The notes beneath the pieces were generated by a model. It was not told where the DNA came from, searched no databases, and was given only the letters and a program-made list of their open reading frames with translations. A program made the position numbers and the translations under genes. This document shows positions 41,657-52,845 of a stretch of DNA of 64,000 nucleotides, piece after piece. The first letter of the stretch is position 1. Each line of letters starts with the position of its first letter. Source of the stretch: Devosia neptuniae (GTDB lineage: Bacteria; Pseudomonadota; Alphaproteobacteria; Rhizobiales; Devosiaceae); contig NZ_CP104965.1 in assembly GCF_025452235.1 (NCBI RefSeq), forward strand, positions 310,001 to 374,000, read 5' to 3'.

Positions 41657-43942
41657 TTAAGCAGAAGTCTGCGCCAGCGTCAGCCGTGCCACCGGCACAC
41701 GATAGGGTGAGCAACTGACATAGTCGACGCCGAGCCCCGCAAAGAACTTGAGCGAGGCTGGATCGCCCGCATGTTCGCCGCAAATGCCGATCTTGAGATG
41801 GGGATTGGCCGCCCTGCCCCGCTCGATGGCAATGGAGATCATTTCACCCACGCCCTTTTCGTCGATGGTGACAAAGGGGTCGCGCTCATAAATGCCCTTG
41901 CGCTGATAGGCGGCGAGGAAAGTGGGGGCGTCGTCGCGGGAAATGCCGAACGTGGTCTGGGTCAGATCGTTGGTGCCGAAGGAGATGAAGTCCACCATAT
42001 TGGCGATATCTCCGGCGCGCAGGCAGGCGCGCGGCAACTCGATCATGGTGCCGAAGGAAAATTTCACGCGCTCCGAGCGCAGCAGGCCCGAATTGGCAGC
42101 AATGGCATGGGCCCGCTCGCGCACCCAGGCGACTTCGCTGGCGGTCGATACGAAGGGCACCATGACCTCGACGGCCACCGGCTCGCTTTGCTTCTCGCTG
42201 GCCGCCCGCACGCCGGCCATGATGGCCTGCATCTGCATTTGCAGGATTTCAGGATAGGTGATGGCCAGCCGTACGCCGCGATGGCCCAGCATGGGATTGA
42301 TCTCGGCGATCCGCTCGAGCCGCAGGCGCAGCGCGCGCACGGCAAGGCCAAGCGAAGCGGCGGTTTCCTCGATATCCTCGTCGCTGCGCGGCAGGAATTC
42401 GTGCAAGGGCGGATCGAACAGCCGCACGGTGACCGGTAGCCCCTTCATGGCGGAGAACAGAGCCGAATAGTCGCCGGTCTGGAAATCCACCAAGCCATTG
42501 ACGGCGCGGCTGCGGTCTTCCTCGTCTTCGGAAAGGATCATGCGGCGTAGCGCCACCATGCGTTCGGGCGAAAAGAACATATGTTCCGACCGCGCCAGGC
42601 CAATGCCTTCGGCACCGAAGCTGAGCGCCGTATTGGCCGATTCCACGGTTTCCACATTGGTGCGCACGGCAATGGTGCGGCTGGCATCGGACCAGCCCAG
42701 CAGCGTGCCGATGGCCCCGCCAATATGGGGCTGCGCCAGCGACAGGGTGCCCAGGTAAACCGAGCCGTCACTGCCATCGATGGTCAGCCGGTCGCCGCTG
42801 CGGAATTCGCGATCGCCAATGCGGCACACCATTTCGGCGGCATCGACAGAGAGCGTGCGCACACCAGCGACACAGGGTTTGCCGGTGATGCGGGCGATAA
42901 CGCCGGCATGACTGGACATACCGCCACGGGCCGTCAGAATGCCGGTCGCCGCCTTCATGCCCTCGATATCGGCCGGGCCGGTCTCGTTGACGACCAGAAT
43001 GCAGTGTTTGCCGCGCGCCCGCAGCCGCGCCGCGTCTTCGGGGTTGAACACGATAATGCCGCTGGCGGCGCCCGGCGATACGCCCAAGCCCGTCGCGATC
43101 GGCGTCGCGCCCTCGGTCGAGCGGATGCGCGGATGCAGCAATTGGGCCAGGCGCGTCGGATCGACGCGGGAGACGGCATTTTGCGCCGACCAGACCTTGC
43201 GATTGACGCGGTCGACCGCGGCTTCCAGATCCGCGGCTGCGGTTACCTGCATGGGCCGGGCGGAAACGAAGGTCACCTGACCGCGCTTGATGGCAACCGA
43301 ACACACCATGTGCCGCCCGGCCTTGGCATCGAGCAGTGCTACCAGCGGCTCGATTGTGTCGGGCAGGCGCGGCAACGGGCCGCCATTGATGGGCGATGCT
43401 CCGAGTGCGCCTGTCACGGCATTGCGGGTCAGGAATTGCTCGATCTCGCCATCGGCCAGCGCCTGCACCAGCACGATCTGCTTGCCGCGGTCATCGTCCT
43501 GGCGGGGGCTGGTCCAGCCCTGGCCGAAGCCATAGCTGTCAAAGGCATTCTTGATCGCCCTGGCCAGCGGTCGGGCCGGATCGACCGAATCCTCGGGATT
43601 GGCGGGGGCAGAAATGCCCAGCTTGGCCGGCATCAGCCCACCATTATGCGTGGCGGCCGAAGTGCGGACCACGAGGACCGGCGGATTGCCATCCTTGTCC
43701 ACCAGCTTGAACAGGCATGCGATCCAGTGGGTGCGCAGCTTGACGTCCCGCCGCGCCCGCTCGGATTGCAGGGCATCCCAGGCGGCGCGGGTGATGCAGA
43801 TGGTGGGCACGGTTGGAAAGCCGGCTTCGCCGACGCGAAAAATCCAGCGCGATTTGCCGCTCAGCAGCTTGAGCTGGCTGGCCGACAGGTTCGCCTTCCC
43901 CATGGCCGGGGCGATCGCGAACATTTCCTGGGCCAAACTCAC
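41657..43942 (-). CDS. PPDK-like PEP-utilising protein with degenerate ATP-binding domain
   Basis: Protein of 761 residues related to pyruvate phosphate dikinase, but about 110 shorter. The phospho-His domain is intact (GILTARGGMSSHAGVIAR) and so is the C-terminal PEP/pyruvate barrel, with SFGTNDLTQTTFG and catalytic Cys in GICGEHAGDPAS. In the N-terminal ATP-grasp part the acidic residues of the IEFTIE-type strand are replaced (MVCSVAIKRGQ), so ATP binding is doubtful. It may act on PEP with another phospho-donor, or be regulatory. Start GTG at 43942 with AAGGA seven bases upstream. Confidence 0.82.
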   Translation of the reverse strand: MSLAQEMFAIAPAMGKANLSASQLKLLSGKSRWIFRVGEAGFPTVPTICITRAAWDALQSERARRDVKLRTHWIACLFKLVDKDGNPPVLVVRTSAATHNGGLMPAKLGISAPANPEDSVDPARPLARAIKNAFDSYGFGQGWTSPRQDDDRGKQIVLVQALADGEIEQFLTRNAVTGALGASPINGGPLPRLPDTIEPLVALLDAKAGRHMVCSVAIKRGQVTFVSARPMQVTAAADLEAAVDRVNRKVWSAQNAVSRVDPTRLAQLLHPRIRSTEGATPIATGLGVSPGAASGIIVFNPEDAARLRARGKHCILVVNETGPADIEGMKAATGILTARGGMSSHAGVIARITGKPCVAGVRTLSVDAAEMVCRIGDREFRSGDRLTIDGSDGSVYLGTLSLAQPHIGGAIGTLLGWSDASRTIAVRTNVETVESANTALSFGAEGIGLARSEHMFFSPERMVALRRMILSEDEEDRSRAVNGLVDFQTGDYSALFSAMKGLPVTVRLFDPPLHEFLPRSDEDIEETAASLGLAVRALRLRLERIAEINPMLGHRGVRLAITYPEILQMQMQAIMAGVRAASEKQSEPVAVEVMVPFVSTASEVAWVRERAHAIAANSGLLRSERVKFSFGTMIELPRACLRAGDIANMVDFISFGTNDLTQTTFGISRDDAPTFLAAYQRKGIYERDPFVTIDEKGVGEMISIAIERGRAANPHLKIGICGEHAGDPASLKFFAGLGVDYVSCSPYRVPVARLTLAQTSA

Positions 43943-44042
43943 CGTTAAGTCCTTGCCATATTTACGGGTGCATAATGCCTATGACCCAGACCGGCTGCAA
44001 CAAGACTTGACTTGGCGCAGCGCCGAAAGCATCTGATCTCAT

Positions 44043-45014
44043 ATGGAAAAGCGGCCACAACTAGACATTCTGCTCTGCGCCCCCCGCGGATTTTGTGCGG
44101 GCGTCGATCGCGCCATCCAAATCGTGGAGCTGGCGCTCGAAAAATACGGCGCTCCCGTCTATGTGCGCCACGCCATCGTGCACAACAAATATGTGGTGGA
44201 TGGGCTGCGCGATAAGGGCGCGATCTTTGTCGAAGAACTCGACGAAATCCCCGATACCGGCGCCCCGGTGGTGTTCTCGGCCCATGGCGTACCCAAAAGC
44301 GTGCCGGCCGATGCCCGGACACGCAATATGTTCTTTCTCGACGCGACGTGCCCGCTGGTTTCCAAAGTACATGTGGAAGCCCAGCGGCATTTCGCCGAGG
44401 GCCACGAAATCGTGCTGATCGGCCATAAGGGCCATCCTGAAGTGGTGGGCACGATGGGGCAATTGCCCGTGGGCGCGATCACGCTGATCGAAACCATCGA
44501 TGACGCGAACCGCTTCGAGCCGCGCGATCCGCAAACGCTGGCCTTTGTGACGCAGACCACGCTCTCGGTTGATGACACCCGCGAGATCGTCGCCGCCCTC
44601 AAGCAGCGCTTCCCCGCCATTAATGGCCCGCACAAGGAAGACATCTGCTACGCCACCACCAACCGGCAGGAGGCCATCAAGGCCGTGGCGCCGGAAGTGG
44701 ACGCGATGATCGTGGTGGGCTCGCCCAATTCCTCCAATTCGCTACGCCTGGTCGAAGTGGCCGAGCGTGCCGGCTGCAAGATCGCCATGCTGGTTGATCG
44801 TGCCGCCGATATCGATTGGGCGCGGTTCGAAGGTATCAAATCGCTGGGTGTCTCGGCGGGGGCCTCGGCGCCCGAAAAGCTGGTGGATGAGGTGATCGAG
44901 GCCTTTGCACAGCGCTATGACATCAAAGTCGAAGCGCGCGTCACCGCCAAGGAAAACATCGCCTTCAACATCCCGCGCGAACTGCGCACGATTGAAGCTG
45001 CGGTTGCGCGGTGA
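44043..45014 (+). CDS. ispH: 4-hydroxy-3-methylbut-2-enyl diphosphate reductase
   Basis: Iron-sulfur enzyme making IPP and DMAPP at the end of the MEP pathway, 323 residues. The three cluster cysteines are in [24 protein letters not shown] and [11 protein letters not shown]; the conserved Glu/Thr motif [10 protein letters not shown] is present. It starts an operon with the GNAT and rnhA genes, each overlapping the next by 4 bp. Confidence 0.97.
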   Translation: MEKRPQLDILLCAPRGFCAGVDRAIQIVELALEKYGAPVYVRHAIVHNKYVVDGLRDKGAIFVEELDEIPDTGAPVVFSAHGVPKSVPADARTRNMFFLDATCPLVSKVHVEAQRHFAEGHEIVLIGHKGHPEVVGTMGQLPVGAITLIETIDDANRFEPRDPQTLAFVTQTTLSVDDTREIVAALKQRFPAINGPHKEDICYATTNRQEAIKAVAPEVDAMIVVGSPNSSNSLRLVEVAERAGCKIAMLVDRAADIDWARFEGIKSLGVSAGASAPEKLVDEVIEAFAQRYDIKVEARVTAKENIAFNIPRELRTIEAAVAR

Positions 45015-45532
45015 GCGATCGCGTCATCCTTGAGACCGAGCGCTTGCGCATCGTGCCGTGGCGGGCCGATCAGGTCGATGAGCTGTTCAGCCTGCATTCC
45101 GACCCGCTGGTGGCACGGTTTTACGACATTGCGGGCGCGGCATGGTCGATGGAGAAGTGCCGCGAGCGCATTGATGGCTGGATTGCGGATTTCGAACAGC
45201 ATGGCCTGGGCAAGCACCGTCTCGAAAGCCGAGCCGATGGCCGGTTGCTAGGCCGTGCCGGGTTCAGCCTCCATGCTCGGACGGGTGAGCCAGAGCTGGG
45301 CTATGGGCTGTTTTCGCAGGCGTGGGGCAAAGGCTATGCCACCGAAATAGCCATTGGCCTGCGCGACTGGTTCTTTGCCACGCGGCCCGAGGACTATTTC
45401 ATCGCCTTCGCGCATCGCGACAATACGGCGTCTCGCCGTGTCCTCGAAAAGATCGGCATGCAGCCGACCTATGCCGCGATGTTTGCCGATATGCCCCATC
45501 AATTCTACGATTTGAAACGGCCTGCCCCATGA
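45011..45532 (+). CDS. GNAT-family N-acetyltransferase (RimJ/RimL-like)
   Basis: Acetyl-CoA-dependent transferase of 173 residues of the RimJ/RimL group. Starts with the typical [11 protein letters not shown]; acetyl-CoA motif [16 protein letters not shown] is in the middle and [16 protein letters not shown] near the end. Substrate unknown. The GTG start overlaps the ispH stop, and the stop overlaps the rnhA ATG, so it is translationally coupled to both. Confidence 0.9.
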   Translation: MSDRVILETERLRIVPWRADQVDELFSLHSDPLVARFYDIAGAAWSMEKCRERIDGWIADFEQHGLGKHRLESRADGRLLGRAGFSLHARTGEPELGYGLFSQAWGKGYATEIAIGLRDWFFATRPEDYFIAFAHRDNTASRRVLEKIGMQPTYAAMFADMPHQFYDLKRPAP

Positions 45533-45996
45533 CCGACACCGTGATCATCCATACCGACGGCGCTTGTTCGGGTAATCCGGGGCCCGGCGGCTGGGGCGCT
45601 ATTCTGCAATATGGCGACAAGACCAAGGAATTGAGTGGCGGCGAGCAGCTGACCACCAATAACAAGATGGAGCTGACCGCAGCTATCGAGGCGCTGAACG
45701 CGCTCAAACGGCCCTGCATTGTCGAGCTGCATACCGATAGCCAATATGTCAAAAATGGCGTGCAGAGCTGGATGCATGGCTGGAAGAAGAATGGCTGGAA
45801 GACGGCCGACAAGAAGCCGGTGAAAAATCTCGAACTCTGGCAGGCGCTGGACGAAGCCACCAAGCGCCACACGATTTCCTGGCACTGGGTCAAGGGTCAC
45901 AATGGCCACGACCTGAACGAGCGCGCCGATCAACTGGCCAATGAAGGCATGGCGCCGTTCAAGCGCGGCGGCGCGCCGTCGCGGTCCAATCTGTGA
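45529..45996 (+). CDS. rnhA: Ribonuclease HI
   Basis: Cleaves RNA in RNA-DNA hybrids; 155 residues, standard length. All four catalytic acids are in place: Asp in [16 protein letters not shown], Glu in [12 protein letters not shown], Asp in [11 protein letters not shown], and Asp in [12 protein letters not shown] at 45529 shares bases with the GNAT stop. Confidence 0.97.
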   Translation: MTDTVIIHTDGACSGNPGPGGWGAILQYGDKTKELSGGEQLTTNNKMELTAAIEALNALKRPCIVELHTDSQYVKNGVQSWMHGWKKNGWKTADKKPVKNLELWQALDEATKRHTISWHWVKGHNGHDLNERADQLANEGMAPFKRGGAPSRSNL

Positions 45997-46995
45997 TCAG
46001 TGGCTCGCGGCGCTCTTGTCGCCGAACAGACTGCGGATCGCCTTCCAGGCCGGCATGATGGCGTAACCCGCAATCGGGATCAGCGCTGCTCCCAGGGCCA
46101 GACCAGCAATGCCGTCGACCAAAGCCGTCATGAACCAGGCAACGAAACCGCCAATGGCGGGCAAGGCATGCTGGCCCCAGTCCGCCGCGGCCTCGACCAC
46201 ATGTTCGGGGGCGGAGAGGCCAAAGCTCACCAACCCATGAATGACGATGCCGCCGCCGACCCAGATCATGGCGGCCGTGCCGACCACACCCAGGATCTGC
46301 ATGAAGACCGGCATGCCGGTGACGAGGCCTCGGCCAAAGGCGCGGCCACCGCCGGTCCGACCGTTCTTTGCCAGCCACAACCCCACATCGTCGGCCTTCA
46401 CGATCAGCGCCACGCCGCCATAGACGACGACGGTAATGCCGATGCCGACGACCGCCAGAATGATGGCTTCATTGATGATATTGCCGGTCTCGATGGCGGC
46501 CAGGGCAATGGTCATGATCTCGGCAGAGAGGATGAAATCGGTCTGGATTGCCCCCGCGATCTTGGATTCCTCAAGCGCGGTCGCATTGGGTGGCGCGGCC
46601 TCCACCTGTGCTTCGTGGCCATGGGCCGCATGCGGGAACAGCGCCTGCAGCACTTTTTCGGCACCCTCATAGCAAAGATAGGCGCCGCCGATCATCAGCA
46701 ATGGCGTGATCAGCCAGGGCACGAAGGCGCTGAGCAGGAGAGCTGCGGGGAGCAGGAAAATCAGCTTGTTCTTGATCGAACCCAGCGCAATCTTGCCGAC
46801 GATGGGCAATTCGCGGTCGGCGGTGAAGCCATCGACATAGCGCGGGGTCACCGCCGCATCGTCGATCACCGCGCCTGCAGCCTTGACGCCGGCCTTGGCC
46901 GCCTGCCCCGCAACATCGTCCAATGAGGCTGCGGCGACCTTGACCAGGCCAGCTACGTCATCGAGCAGAGCGAGCAAACCGACACTCATTGGCAT
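45997..46995 (-). CDS. DUF808 membrane protein
   Basis: Integral membrane protein of 332 residues (YedI-like). The conserved start SVGLLALLDDVAGLVKVAAASLDD, here cut as GLLALLDDVAGLVK, and TADRELPIVGKIALGS are diagnostic. About seven hydrophobic segments follow. Function unknown. Its stop abuts that of rnhA. A second ATG two codons in is also possible. Confidence 0.9.
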   Translation of the reverse strand: MPMSVGLLALLDDVAGLVKVAAASLDDVAGQAAKAGVKAAGAVIDDAAVTPRYVDGFTADRELPIVGKIALGSIKNKLIFLLPAALLLSAFVPWLITPLLMIGGAYLCYEGAEKVLQALFPHAAHGHEAQVEAAPPNATALEESKIAGAIQTDFILSAEIMTIALAAIETGNIINEAIILAVVGIGITVVVYGGVALIVKADDVGLWLAKNGRTGGGRAFGRGLVTGMPVFMQILGVVGTAAMIWVGGGIVIHGLVSFGLSAPEHVVEAAADWGQHALPAIGGFVAWFMTALVDGIAGLALGAALIPIAGYAIMPAWKAIRSLFGDKSAASH

Positions 46996-47059
46996 ATTTC
47001 CTTTTGCAGCGGCGCCGGTTTAATTTGGCGTTGATGCCAACCGAGCGCAATATCATCCC

Positions 47060-47395
47060 ATGAGCAAACGATTTTTGATCAGTTCGGCATTGGCCATGGC
47101 GCTAACGAGCCCCGCTTTCGCCCAGTTCCCGCCGCCCGGCGTTTATCTCTGCGTCGACATGCAAGGCGCCGCCTTCGGCACGCTGAGCCTTGCGCCCGCG
47201 GGCGACTACGATTTCCGTTCCAGCACCGCCATTGGCGGCACAGGCCAAATGGCGTCGTCGGGCAATAGCGTCAATGCGATCAGCGGCCCATTGGCCGATA
47301 TCGGGCTCACGGGCAGCTTCAGCACCGAGGGCGGCAGGACCTCGTTCATGTTCAGCACAAACATGGGCAGCGTTTTGTGCGCCACGCCGGCCTAA
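47060..47395 (+). CDS. Hypothetical small exported protein
   Basis: Unrecognised protein of 111 residues with a signal peptide (RFLISSALAMALTSPAFA, cleavage near residue 21). The mature part is Gly/Ser-rich with two Cys (YLCVDMQG and GSVLCATPA), compatible with a small beta-barrel closed by a disulfide. Followed by two hairpin repeats. Confidence 0.6.
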   Translation: MSKRFLISSALAMALTSPAFAQFPPPGVYLCVDMQGAAFGTLSLAPAGDYDFRSSTAIGGTGQMASSGNSVNAISGPLADIGLTGSFSTEGGRTSFMFSTNMGSVLCATPA

Positions 47396-47424
47396 GGTAG
47401 TTTGCTCGATCTACGCACGCCGTC

Positions 47425-47495
47425 ATTACCCGGCTCGTCCGGGTAATCCAGCGGTGCTGCAACATCCCATGGACCACCGGGACAAGCCCGGTGGT
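47425..47495. repeat. Two successive palindromes (hairpin repeats)
   Basis: ATTACCCGG-ctcgt-CCGGGTAAT (47425-47447) and ACCACCGGG-acaag-CCCGGTGGT (47473-47495), both perfect 9-bp stems with 5-nt loops. They lie between converging genes. The second resembles the inverted pair at 33796-33874 in layout (GGG/ACAAG or TCAAG/CCC). Confidence 0.7.
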
Positions 47496-47541
47496 GACGT
47501 TGTGGGGATATTGGGGCCCACAGACCCACAGGCGTTTTGCC

Positions 47542-49566
47542 TTACCCAGCAACCTTCGAGAAATCAGCCACCAGATGCATGGTGTCGCGCAGGCGGGCCA
47601 GCAGGTTCAGACGGTTGGCGCGAACGGCAGGATCGGCGTCGTTGACTAGGACCGCGGTGAAGAACGCATCCACCGGCCCGCGCAGGGTCGCGAGTTCGGC
47701 CATGGCGCCCTTGTAGTCCCCCTTGGCCACATGGGCCGAGACAGCGGCGTGTACCGCGTCGACGGCGAAGGCCAGCGCGGTTTCCTCGGCGCTCTGCAAG
47801 ATGTCCTGATCGACAGCGCCGGCGTAGGACTTGCCGTCCTTTTTCTCCTCGGCAGCAAGGATATTGGCGGCGCGCTTGTAGCCGGCTAGCAGGTTCTTGC
47901 CGTCTTCGGACGACAGCAGGGTCGAGAGAGCTTCGGCACGCTGGGTGATGGTCAGGATATCGTTGCTATCGGCCGAGATGACCGCATCGACCAGGTCATG
48001 CCGGGCACCTGCATCGCGCAGGGACACCTTGAGCCGGTCGTGGAAGAAGGCCAGCAGATCCGGCTCGACCTTGAGCGGGAATTTGAGCCCATTTTCCGAG
48101 ATAATGCGGATCACACCCAACGCGGCGCGGCGTAGCGCAAACGGATCGCGCGAGCCGGTGGGCTTTTCGTCGATCGCCCAGAAGCCGGTCAGCAGATCGA
48201 GCTTGTCGGCCAGAGCCACGGCAATGGATGTCGGTTCGGTCGGCACCTTGTCGGTGGGGCCGAGCGGCTTGTAGTGCATCTCGATGGCGGTGGCGATATC
48301 GGCGGGCTCGCCCTGCGCAGCGGCATAATAGCGGCCCATCAGGCCCTGCAATTCGGGGAATTCGCCGACCATGCCGGCGGTAAGATCGGCCTTGGCGAGC
48401 ATGGCGGCGCGCTTGGCGCGCTCGGGATTGGCGCCCACTTGCAGAGCGATTTCGCCAGCGAGCTTGACCAGCCGCTCGACGCGTTGGAACTGGGTGCCCA
48501 GCTTGGCGTGGAACACGGTGTCTTCCAGTTTGGGCAGGCCATGTTCGAGCGGCAGGGCCAGATCGCCCTGATAGAAGAAGGCCGCATCAGAGAGCCGCGC
48601 ACGGATCACCCGCTCATTGCCGGCCGTGATCACTGCGCCACCATCGGTGGCGATGGTATTGGCGGTGATGATGAAATTGGGCGCCAGCTTGCCGTTGGCA
48701 TCGCGCAGGCAGAAGCATTTCTGATTGGCGCGAATGGTGGCAATGATCACCTCTTCGGGCAGCTTGAGGAAATCGGGATCGAACGAGCCCATCATGACGA
48801 CGGGCCATTCGACCAGCCCCGCCACTTCCTCCAGCAGGCCTTCATCGGCGATCACCGTCAGGCCCTGGGCGAAAGCCAGGTGCTCGGCATCGGTCTTGAT
48901 GATGTCCTTGCGGCGATCGATATCGAGCACCACTTTGGCGCGCTCCAGCGCGGCCGCATAATCGTCGAAGCGGCGCACCTTGATGGCCTCGGGCGCCAGG
49001 AACCGGTGGCCGAACGTGGTCTGGCCCGAATTCAGCTCATTGGAGGCAAAGGGGATAACGACCGGCTCTTCGTTTTCAGCGCCAAAGGTGGCGGTGATGG
49101 CGCGCAGCGGGCGCACCCAATTGAAGGTGCCCGTGCCCCAGCGCATGGATTTGGCCCAAGGGAAATCGGTGAGAATCTTGGGCAGAATGGCCGACAGCAG
49201 ATCAACGGCATCGGCGCCGGGCTTGCTGATATGGGCGACGTAGAAATCGCCCTTTTTGGGATCGCTTTCGATTTTGGCCTGATCAATCGAAGCCAGCCCC
49301 GCAGCACGCAGGAAGCCATCGATGGCGGGTTGCGGTGCGCCGACCTTGGGGCCCTTCTTTTCTTCGCGCGTATCGGGCGAGCGGGCGGGCAGGCCCGTCA
49401 CGGTCAGCGCCAGACGGCGGGGCGTCACGAAGGCCTTGGCGCCTTCATAGACCAGGCCCGCATCCACCAGCGCATTGGTCACGCCCTTGCGCAGGTCCTC
49501 AGCCGCACGACGCTGAAAGCGGGCGGGGATTTCCTCGGAAAAAAGTTCGAGCAGCAATTCGGGCAT
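47542..49566 (-). CDS. glyS: Glycyl-tRNA synthetase beta subunit
   Basis: tRNA-recognition subunit of the alpha2-beta2 enzyme, 674 residues. Begins with the family [34 protein letters not shown] and [17 protein letters not shown] follow, with an anticodon-binding-like C-terminal domain. Its partner glyQ is 3.3 kb upstream in the same orientation, separated by lemA-like and DUF2207 genes and, on the other strand, rnk. Confidence 0.97.
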   Translation of the reverse strand: MPELLLELFSEEIPARFQRRAAEDLRKGVTNALVDAGLVYEGAKAFVTPRRLALTVTGLPARSPDTREEKKGPKVGAPQPAIDGFLRAAGLASIDQAKIESDPKKGDFYVAHISKPGADAVDLLSAILPKILTDFPWAKSMRWGTGTFNWVRPLRAITATFGAENEEPVVIPFASNELNSGQTTFGHRFLAPEAIKVRRFDDYAAALERAKVVLDIDRRKDIIKTDAEHLAFAQGLTVIADEGLLEEVAGLVEWPVVMMGSFDPDFLKLPEEVIIATIRANQKCFCLRDANGKLAPNFIITANTIATDGGAVITAGNERVIRARLSDAAFFYQGDLALPLEHGLPKLEDTVFHAKLGTQFQRVERLVKLAGEIALQVGANPERAKRAAMLAKADLTAGMVGEFPELQGLMGRYYAAAQGEPADIATAIEMHYKPLGPTDKVPTEPTSIAVALADKLDLLTGFWAIDEKPTGSRDPFALRRAALGVIRIISENGLKFPLKVEPDLLAFFHDRLKVSLRDAGARHDLVDAVISADSNDILTITQRAEALSTLLSSEDGKNLLAGYKRAANILAAEEKKDGKSYAGAVDQDILQSAEETALAFAVDAVHAAVSAHVAKGDYKGAMAELATLRGPVDAFFTAVLVNDADPAVRANRLNLLARLRDTMHLVADFSKVAG

Positions 49567-49637
49567 GGCACGCGTACCGGAAGTTAGAGGCGCGGTTTGC
49601 TTAGCTTGGGGAGCGGGCTATGTCCACTTCGTTCAAG

Positions 49638-51560
49638 TCACCATCCGCCGCCACCGCCACCGCCACCCCCGCCACCGGAGAAACCACCGCCCCCTCCCCC
49701 ACCGCCCGAGCTGAAGCCGGAGGAGCTGGCCTGGACCGGCTGGGCGGCGACCATGGCGGCCGACATGCCCGTTGCGGCAGCACTGATGGCGTTGGAAATC
49801 TTGCCCGAGGAGAAGGTCGAGCCGCCCGAATACCAGAGCGGACTATAAAATCCGCTGCCGCCCGAAACGCCGCTGACGGCATTGCGCGCCAGTTCGGCCT
49901 CGAAATGCTCGGACCATGGCTTTTCCACGCCCAGCGCAATGGCATAGGGCAGGATGCGCTCAAAGCGCTCCACACTCATTGGCGGCTCGTCATTGATGTT
50001 GAGGCGGTTCTTCTCGGCGGTTTCCAGATAGAGCTTGAAGCCATCGATCTGGTCCATGACCTTGCGGCCCTGGATGGTGGGCGCGCGCATCAGCACGGCA
50101 AACACCACCGTGGTCAGCACGATGGAAAGCGCCGCCAGAGCGGCCGTATTGACCGAGAGCCGGCTAAAGGTTTCAAGCCCGCCGGCGAAGATGTTGAAGC
50201 CGACCACAACGATCCAGAACAGCACGAAGAATTTGCGGAAGCCGCCGCCTTTCCAGAGCGTGCTGGCGACCGTGCCGAACACGCCGAGCAGAATGCCGCT
50301 GACCACGCCGACAAAAAGCCAAAGCGGCTCAAGCACATCGAACAGCACCAGGGCGGCGAGCGCGGCAATGGCAATGACGAAGCCGAGCACGGCATAGCTG
50401 GTATTGTGGCGGAACCAGACCGAGCGGTTTTCGCTTTCGATGGCGGCGACGAATTCACCGCGCTTTTTCTCCAGCTCGGGGCCGGTCTGCTTGTCGACCG
50501 TGACCTCGCCCTTGGACTGGAAATAGGAAAACAGCAGTTGTTCACCGACCGGCAGCGCCGCATCGGGCTCCTTGCCGGTCGTGGTCACCGAAAGGGTCTT
50601 TTTGGGATTGTCGATTTTGACCAATCCCCTGACGCCCAGATCAAAGATCGAGGCGGTCAGCGCAGTCCAGCCGGATTTTTCAAAGCCCCATTTGTGGACA
50701 TAATGGGTCAGCGCCGGGGAGAAATCCTTGGGTGGATGGAACAGGGGAATGATCGTGCCCTTGGGGGGATCGCGGCCGACCCGGTTCCAGGCGATCAGAT
50801 TATAGGCCAGCACCAGCACGACGCCCAGAATGGGCAGCACGATTTCGCGCAGATCGGAGAGCCAGATCAGCAACGCATCAAGCCCCGTCGGCAGCGTCAA
50901 TATGCCCTTCTGGAACTTGACGGCAAAGCTCATGCCCTCCCCCGCGCCGAGCTCGCGATTGGTGCGGAAAGTGGCCGTCGAATCCGAATTGCGGGTGATG
51001 GTCACCGCCTGTTCAGTCGAGCCGACGGCGCCGGTATAGCCGACCAGATCGGCGATCACGGCGCCCGGCGGCAGGGTTAGATGCGCCACTGAATTGACGA
51101 TCGGAAAGATCCAGTAATTGCCGGTGGCGTTCCAATAGAGCTCGTCATGATCGTCAAAGCTGCGGGCCATGCGGGTCATGGAATAGGTGATGGTGTAGCG
51201 ATGCTTACCGCGGGCGATGAAGCTATCGCTATCGCCGATCCAGATACGGACGAAATTGCCCATGCGCTCGGTGCGAAAGGGCTCAAGCTGGCCGTCGCGG
51301 GTGACGGTTTGCACATCCAGATCGGAACGGATCTTGTTGCCGGATGCCGAGAGCATCACGGTGGGGATATCGCGGTAGATGCCGCGGCGGATATCGATAC
51401 CTTCAGCCACGACATCGACGGTTTCGATGACCTGCACCGAGCCATCGACATGCAGATTTATGTCGGAGGCAAAATTGCGGATTTCCTCGCGCGCCGAGGC
51501 CGGCAGGCACAACACGAGTGCGAGCAGAAGCCATGCGGCCAGGCGGGCGAGGTAAGCCAT
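49638..51560 (-). CDS. DUF2207 membrane protein with glycine-rich tail
   Basis: Protein of 640 residues. A signal peptide ([13 protein letters not shown]) precedes an exported beta-rich DUF2207 domain ([16 protein letters not shown] stretch, [10 protein letters not shown]), then membrane segments near residues 235-255, 395-440 and 470-500, and a cytosolic C-terminal part. The end is a run of Gly with Ser and Phe, closing in Trp, as usual for the family. Paired with LemA just upstream, a frequent association of unknown role. ATG 51560 lies 7 bp after the lemA stop. Confidence 0.9.
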   Translation of the reverse strand: MAYLARLAAWLLLALVLCLPASAREEIRNFASDINLHVDGSVQVIETVDVVAEGIDIRRGIYRDIPTVMLSASGNKIRSDLDVQTVTRDGQLEPFRTERMGNFVRIWIGDSDSFIARGKHRYTITYSMTRMARSFDDHDELYWNATGNYWIFPIVNSVAHLTLPPGAVIADLVGYTGAVGSTEQAVTITRNSDSTATFRTNRELGAGEGMSFAVKFQKGILTLPTGLDALLIWLSDLREIVLPILGVVLVLAYNLIAWNRVGRDPPKGTIIPLFHPPKDFSPALTHYVHKWGFEKSGWTALTASIFDLGVRGLVKIDNPKKTLSVTTTGKEPDAALPVGEQLLFSYFQSKGEVTVDKQTGPELEKKRGEFVAAIESENRSVWFRHNTSYAVLGFVIAIAALAALVLFDVLEPLWLFVGVVSGILLGVFGTVASTLWKGGGFRKFFVLFWIVVVGFNIFAGGLETFSRLSVNTAALAALSIVLTTVVFAVLMRAPTIQGRKVMDQIDGFKLYLETAEKNRLNINDEPPMSVERFERILPYAIALGVEKPWSEHFEAELARNAVSGVSGGSGFYSPLWYSGGSTFSSGKISNAISAAATGMSAAMVAAQPVQASSSGFSSGGGGGGGGFSGGGGGGGGGGGW

Positions 51561-51567
51561 TATCTGA

Positions 51568-52128
51568 TCAGTTGAATTTGACGGATGGCACGGCGCGGCC
51601 GGCTTCGTTTTCCAGCTCGAAATACTCGGCCTTCTTGAATCCGAACGGCCCGGCGATGAAGTTTGAGGGCACGGATTCAACCATCACATTGAGATTGCGC
51701 ACCGCGCCATTGTAATAGCGCCGGGCCATCTGAATTTCGTCTTCGACAGTCTGCAGAGCAGCCTGGAACTCGAGAAAGGTCGTGTTTGCCTTGAGGTCAG
51801 GATAGGCCTCGGCCGTGGCGATCAGGCGGCCAAGGGCGGAAGAGAGCTGGCCTTCGGCCTTGGCGCGTTCCTCGGGGGAGCCGGAAGCCGCTGACGTGGC
51901 GGCAGCGCGGGCATTGGTGACCGCTTCGAGCGTTTCGCGCTCGTGGCCCATATAGCCCTTCACCGTTTCCATCAGATTGGGGATGAGATCGGTGCGGCGC
52001 TTGAGCTGCACGTCGATGCCCGACCAGCCCTCTTCCACCATCTGCCGGCTTTTCACCAGGCCGTTATAGATGGTGACGGCATAGACCGCCGCGATGACGA
52101 TAACGGCCAGAATGATCCAGGTTGTCAT
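51568..52128 (-). CDS. LemA family protein
   Basis: Protein of 186 residues with one N-terminal membrane helix ([20 protein letters not shown]) and a helical cytosolic or periplasmic body. Diagnostic pieces are [38 protein letters not shown] and [12 protein letters not shown]. Works together with DUF2207 in an unknown process. Likely first gene of lemA-DUF2207-glyS, although glyS could have its own promoter. Confidence 0.94.
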   Translation of the reverse strand: MTTWIILAVIVIAAVYAVTIYNGLVKSRQMVEEGWSGIDVQLKRRTDLIPNLMETVKGYMGHERETLEAVTNARAAATSAASGSPEERAKAEGQLSSALGRLIATAEAYPDLKANTTFLEFQAALQTVEDEIQMARRYYNGAVRNLNVMVESVPSNFIAGPFGFKKAEYFELENEAGRAVPSVKFN

Positions 52129-52431
52129 GGGTGGAAGGCTCCTCGAACGCACCGCATTGGCGCGAACACTGGCACTGCCGCCACCCAAGCGCAATGGCTG
52201 CGCCTTGACTTGGCCGCGGGCCGCACTACTTTATAGCGATGAGCATGACTTTGACATTCCGGCTGGAATACCCCTTCGCGGGATCGCAGCCCTAAGCATG
52301 CCTGCCGCGCCGGAGCCTGCTTAGGGGCAGGCCGATCGTATCGATCGTCAGAGCTGGCGCATATCCCAACCACATTTTTTATCGCCGCAACGGCGCGCAA
52401 AATGCGCGACGGCGGCTGCACAGGTACATAC

Positions 52432-52845
52432 ATGAATACCCAAGACTATAACGACCTCACGCCCGAAATCATCGTTGGCGAGGCCGACCACAAGCAACTC
52501 AACATCCTGGCCATGGCCGGGCTGACCCACACGCCCGACCAGTCGGACGACCTGCTCTATGAACTGGAGCGCGCTCGCATCCTGAGCGATGCCGAGGTCC
52601 CCCGCGACATCGTCCGCATGGGCTCCTCCGTGCATTACCGCACCGATAACGGCCAGGAGCATATGGTGACGCTGGTTTATCCAGTCGACGCCGATATCGC
52701 GACAGGCCGCATCTCGATCATGACCCCGGTCGGCACCGCGCTGATCGGCCTTCGGGTCGGCCAATCCATCAGCTGGCGCAGCCGGGACAACCGCAAGCAC
52801 ATGCTGACGGTGTTGGCGGTGAAACAGCCGGTAGTGGCCGAGTAA
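52432..52845 (+). CDS. rnk: Regulator of nucleoside diphosphate kinase (GreA/GreB C-terminal domain)
   Basis: Protein of 137 residues of the Rnk group, which bind RNA polymerase but lack the coiled-coil tip of GreA. PEIIVGEADHKQLNILA opens the chain; the FKBP-like domain shows HYRTDNGQEHMVTLVYP and TPVGTALIGLRVGQSISW. ATG 52432 follows CAGGT. Lies opposite to glyQ with stop codons adjoining. Confidence 0.9.
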   Translation: MNTQDYNDLTPEIIVGEADHKQLNILAMAGLTHTPDQSDDLLYELERARILSDAEVPRDIVRMGSSVHYRTDNGQEHMVTLVYPVDADIATGRISIMTPVGTALIGLRVGQSISWRSRDNRKHMLTVLAVKQPVVAE

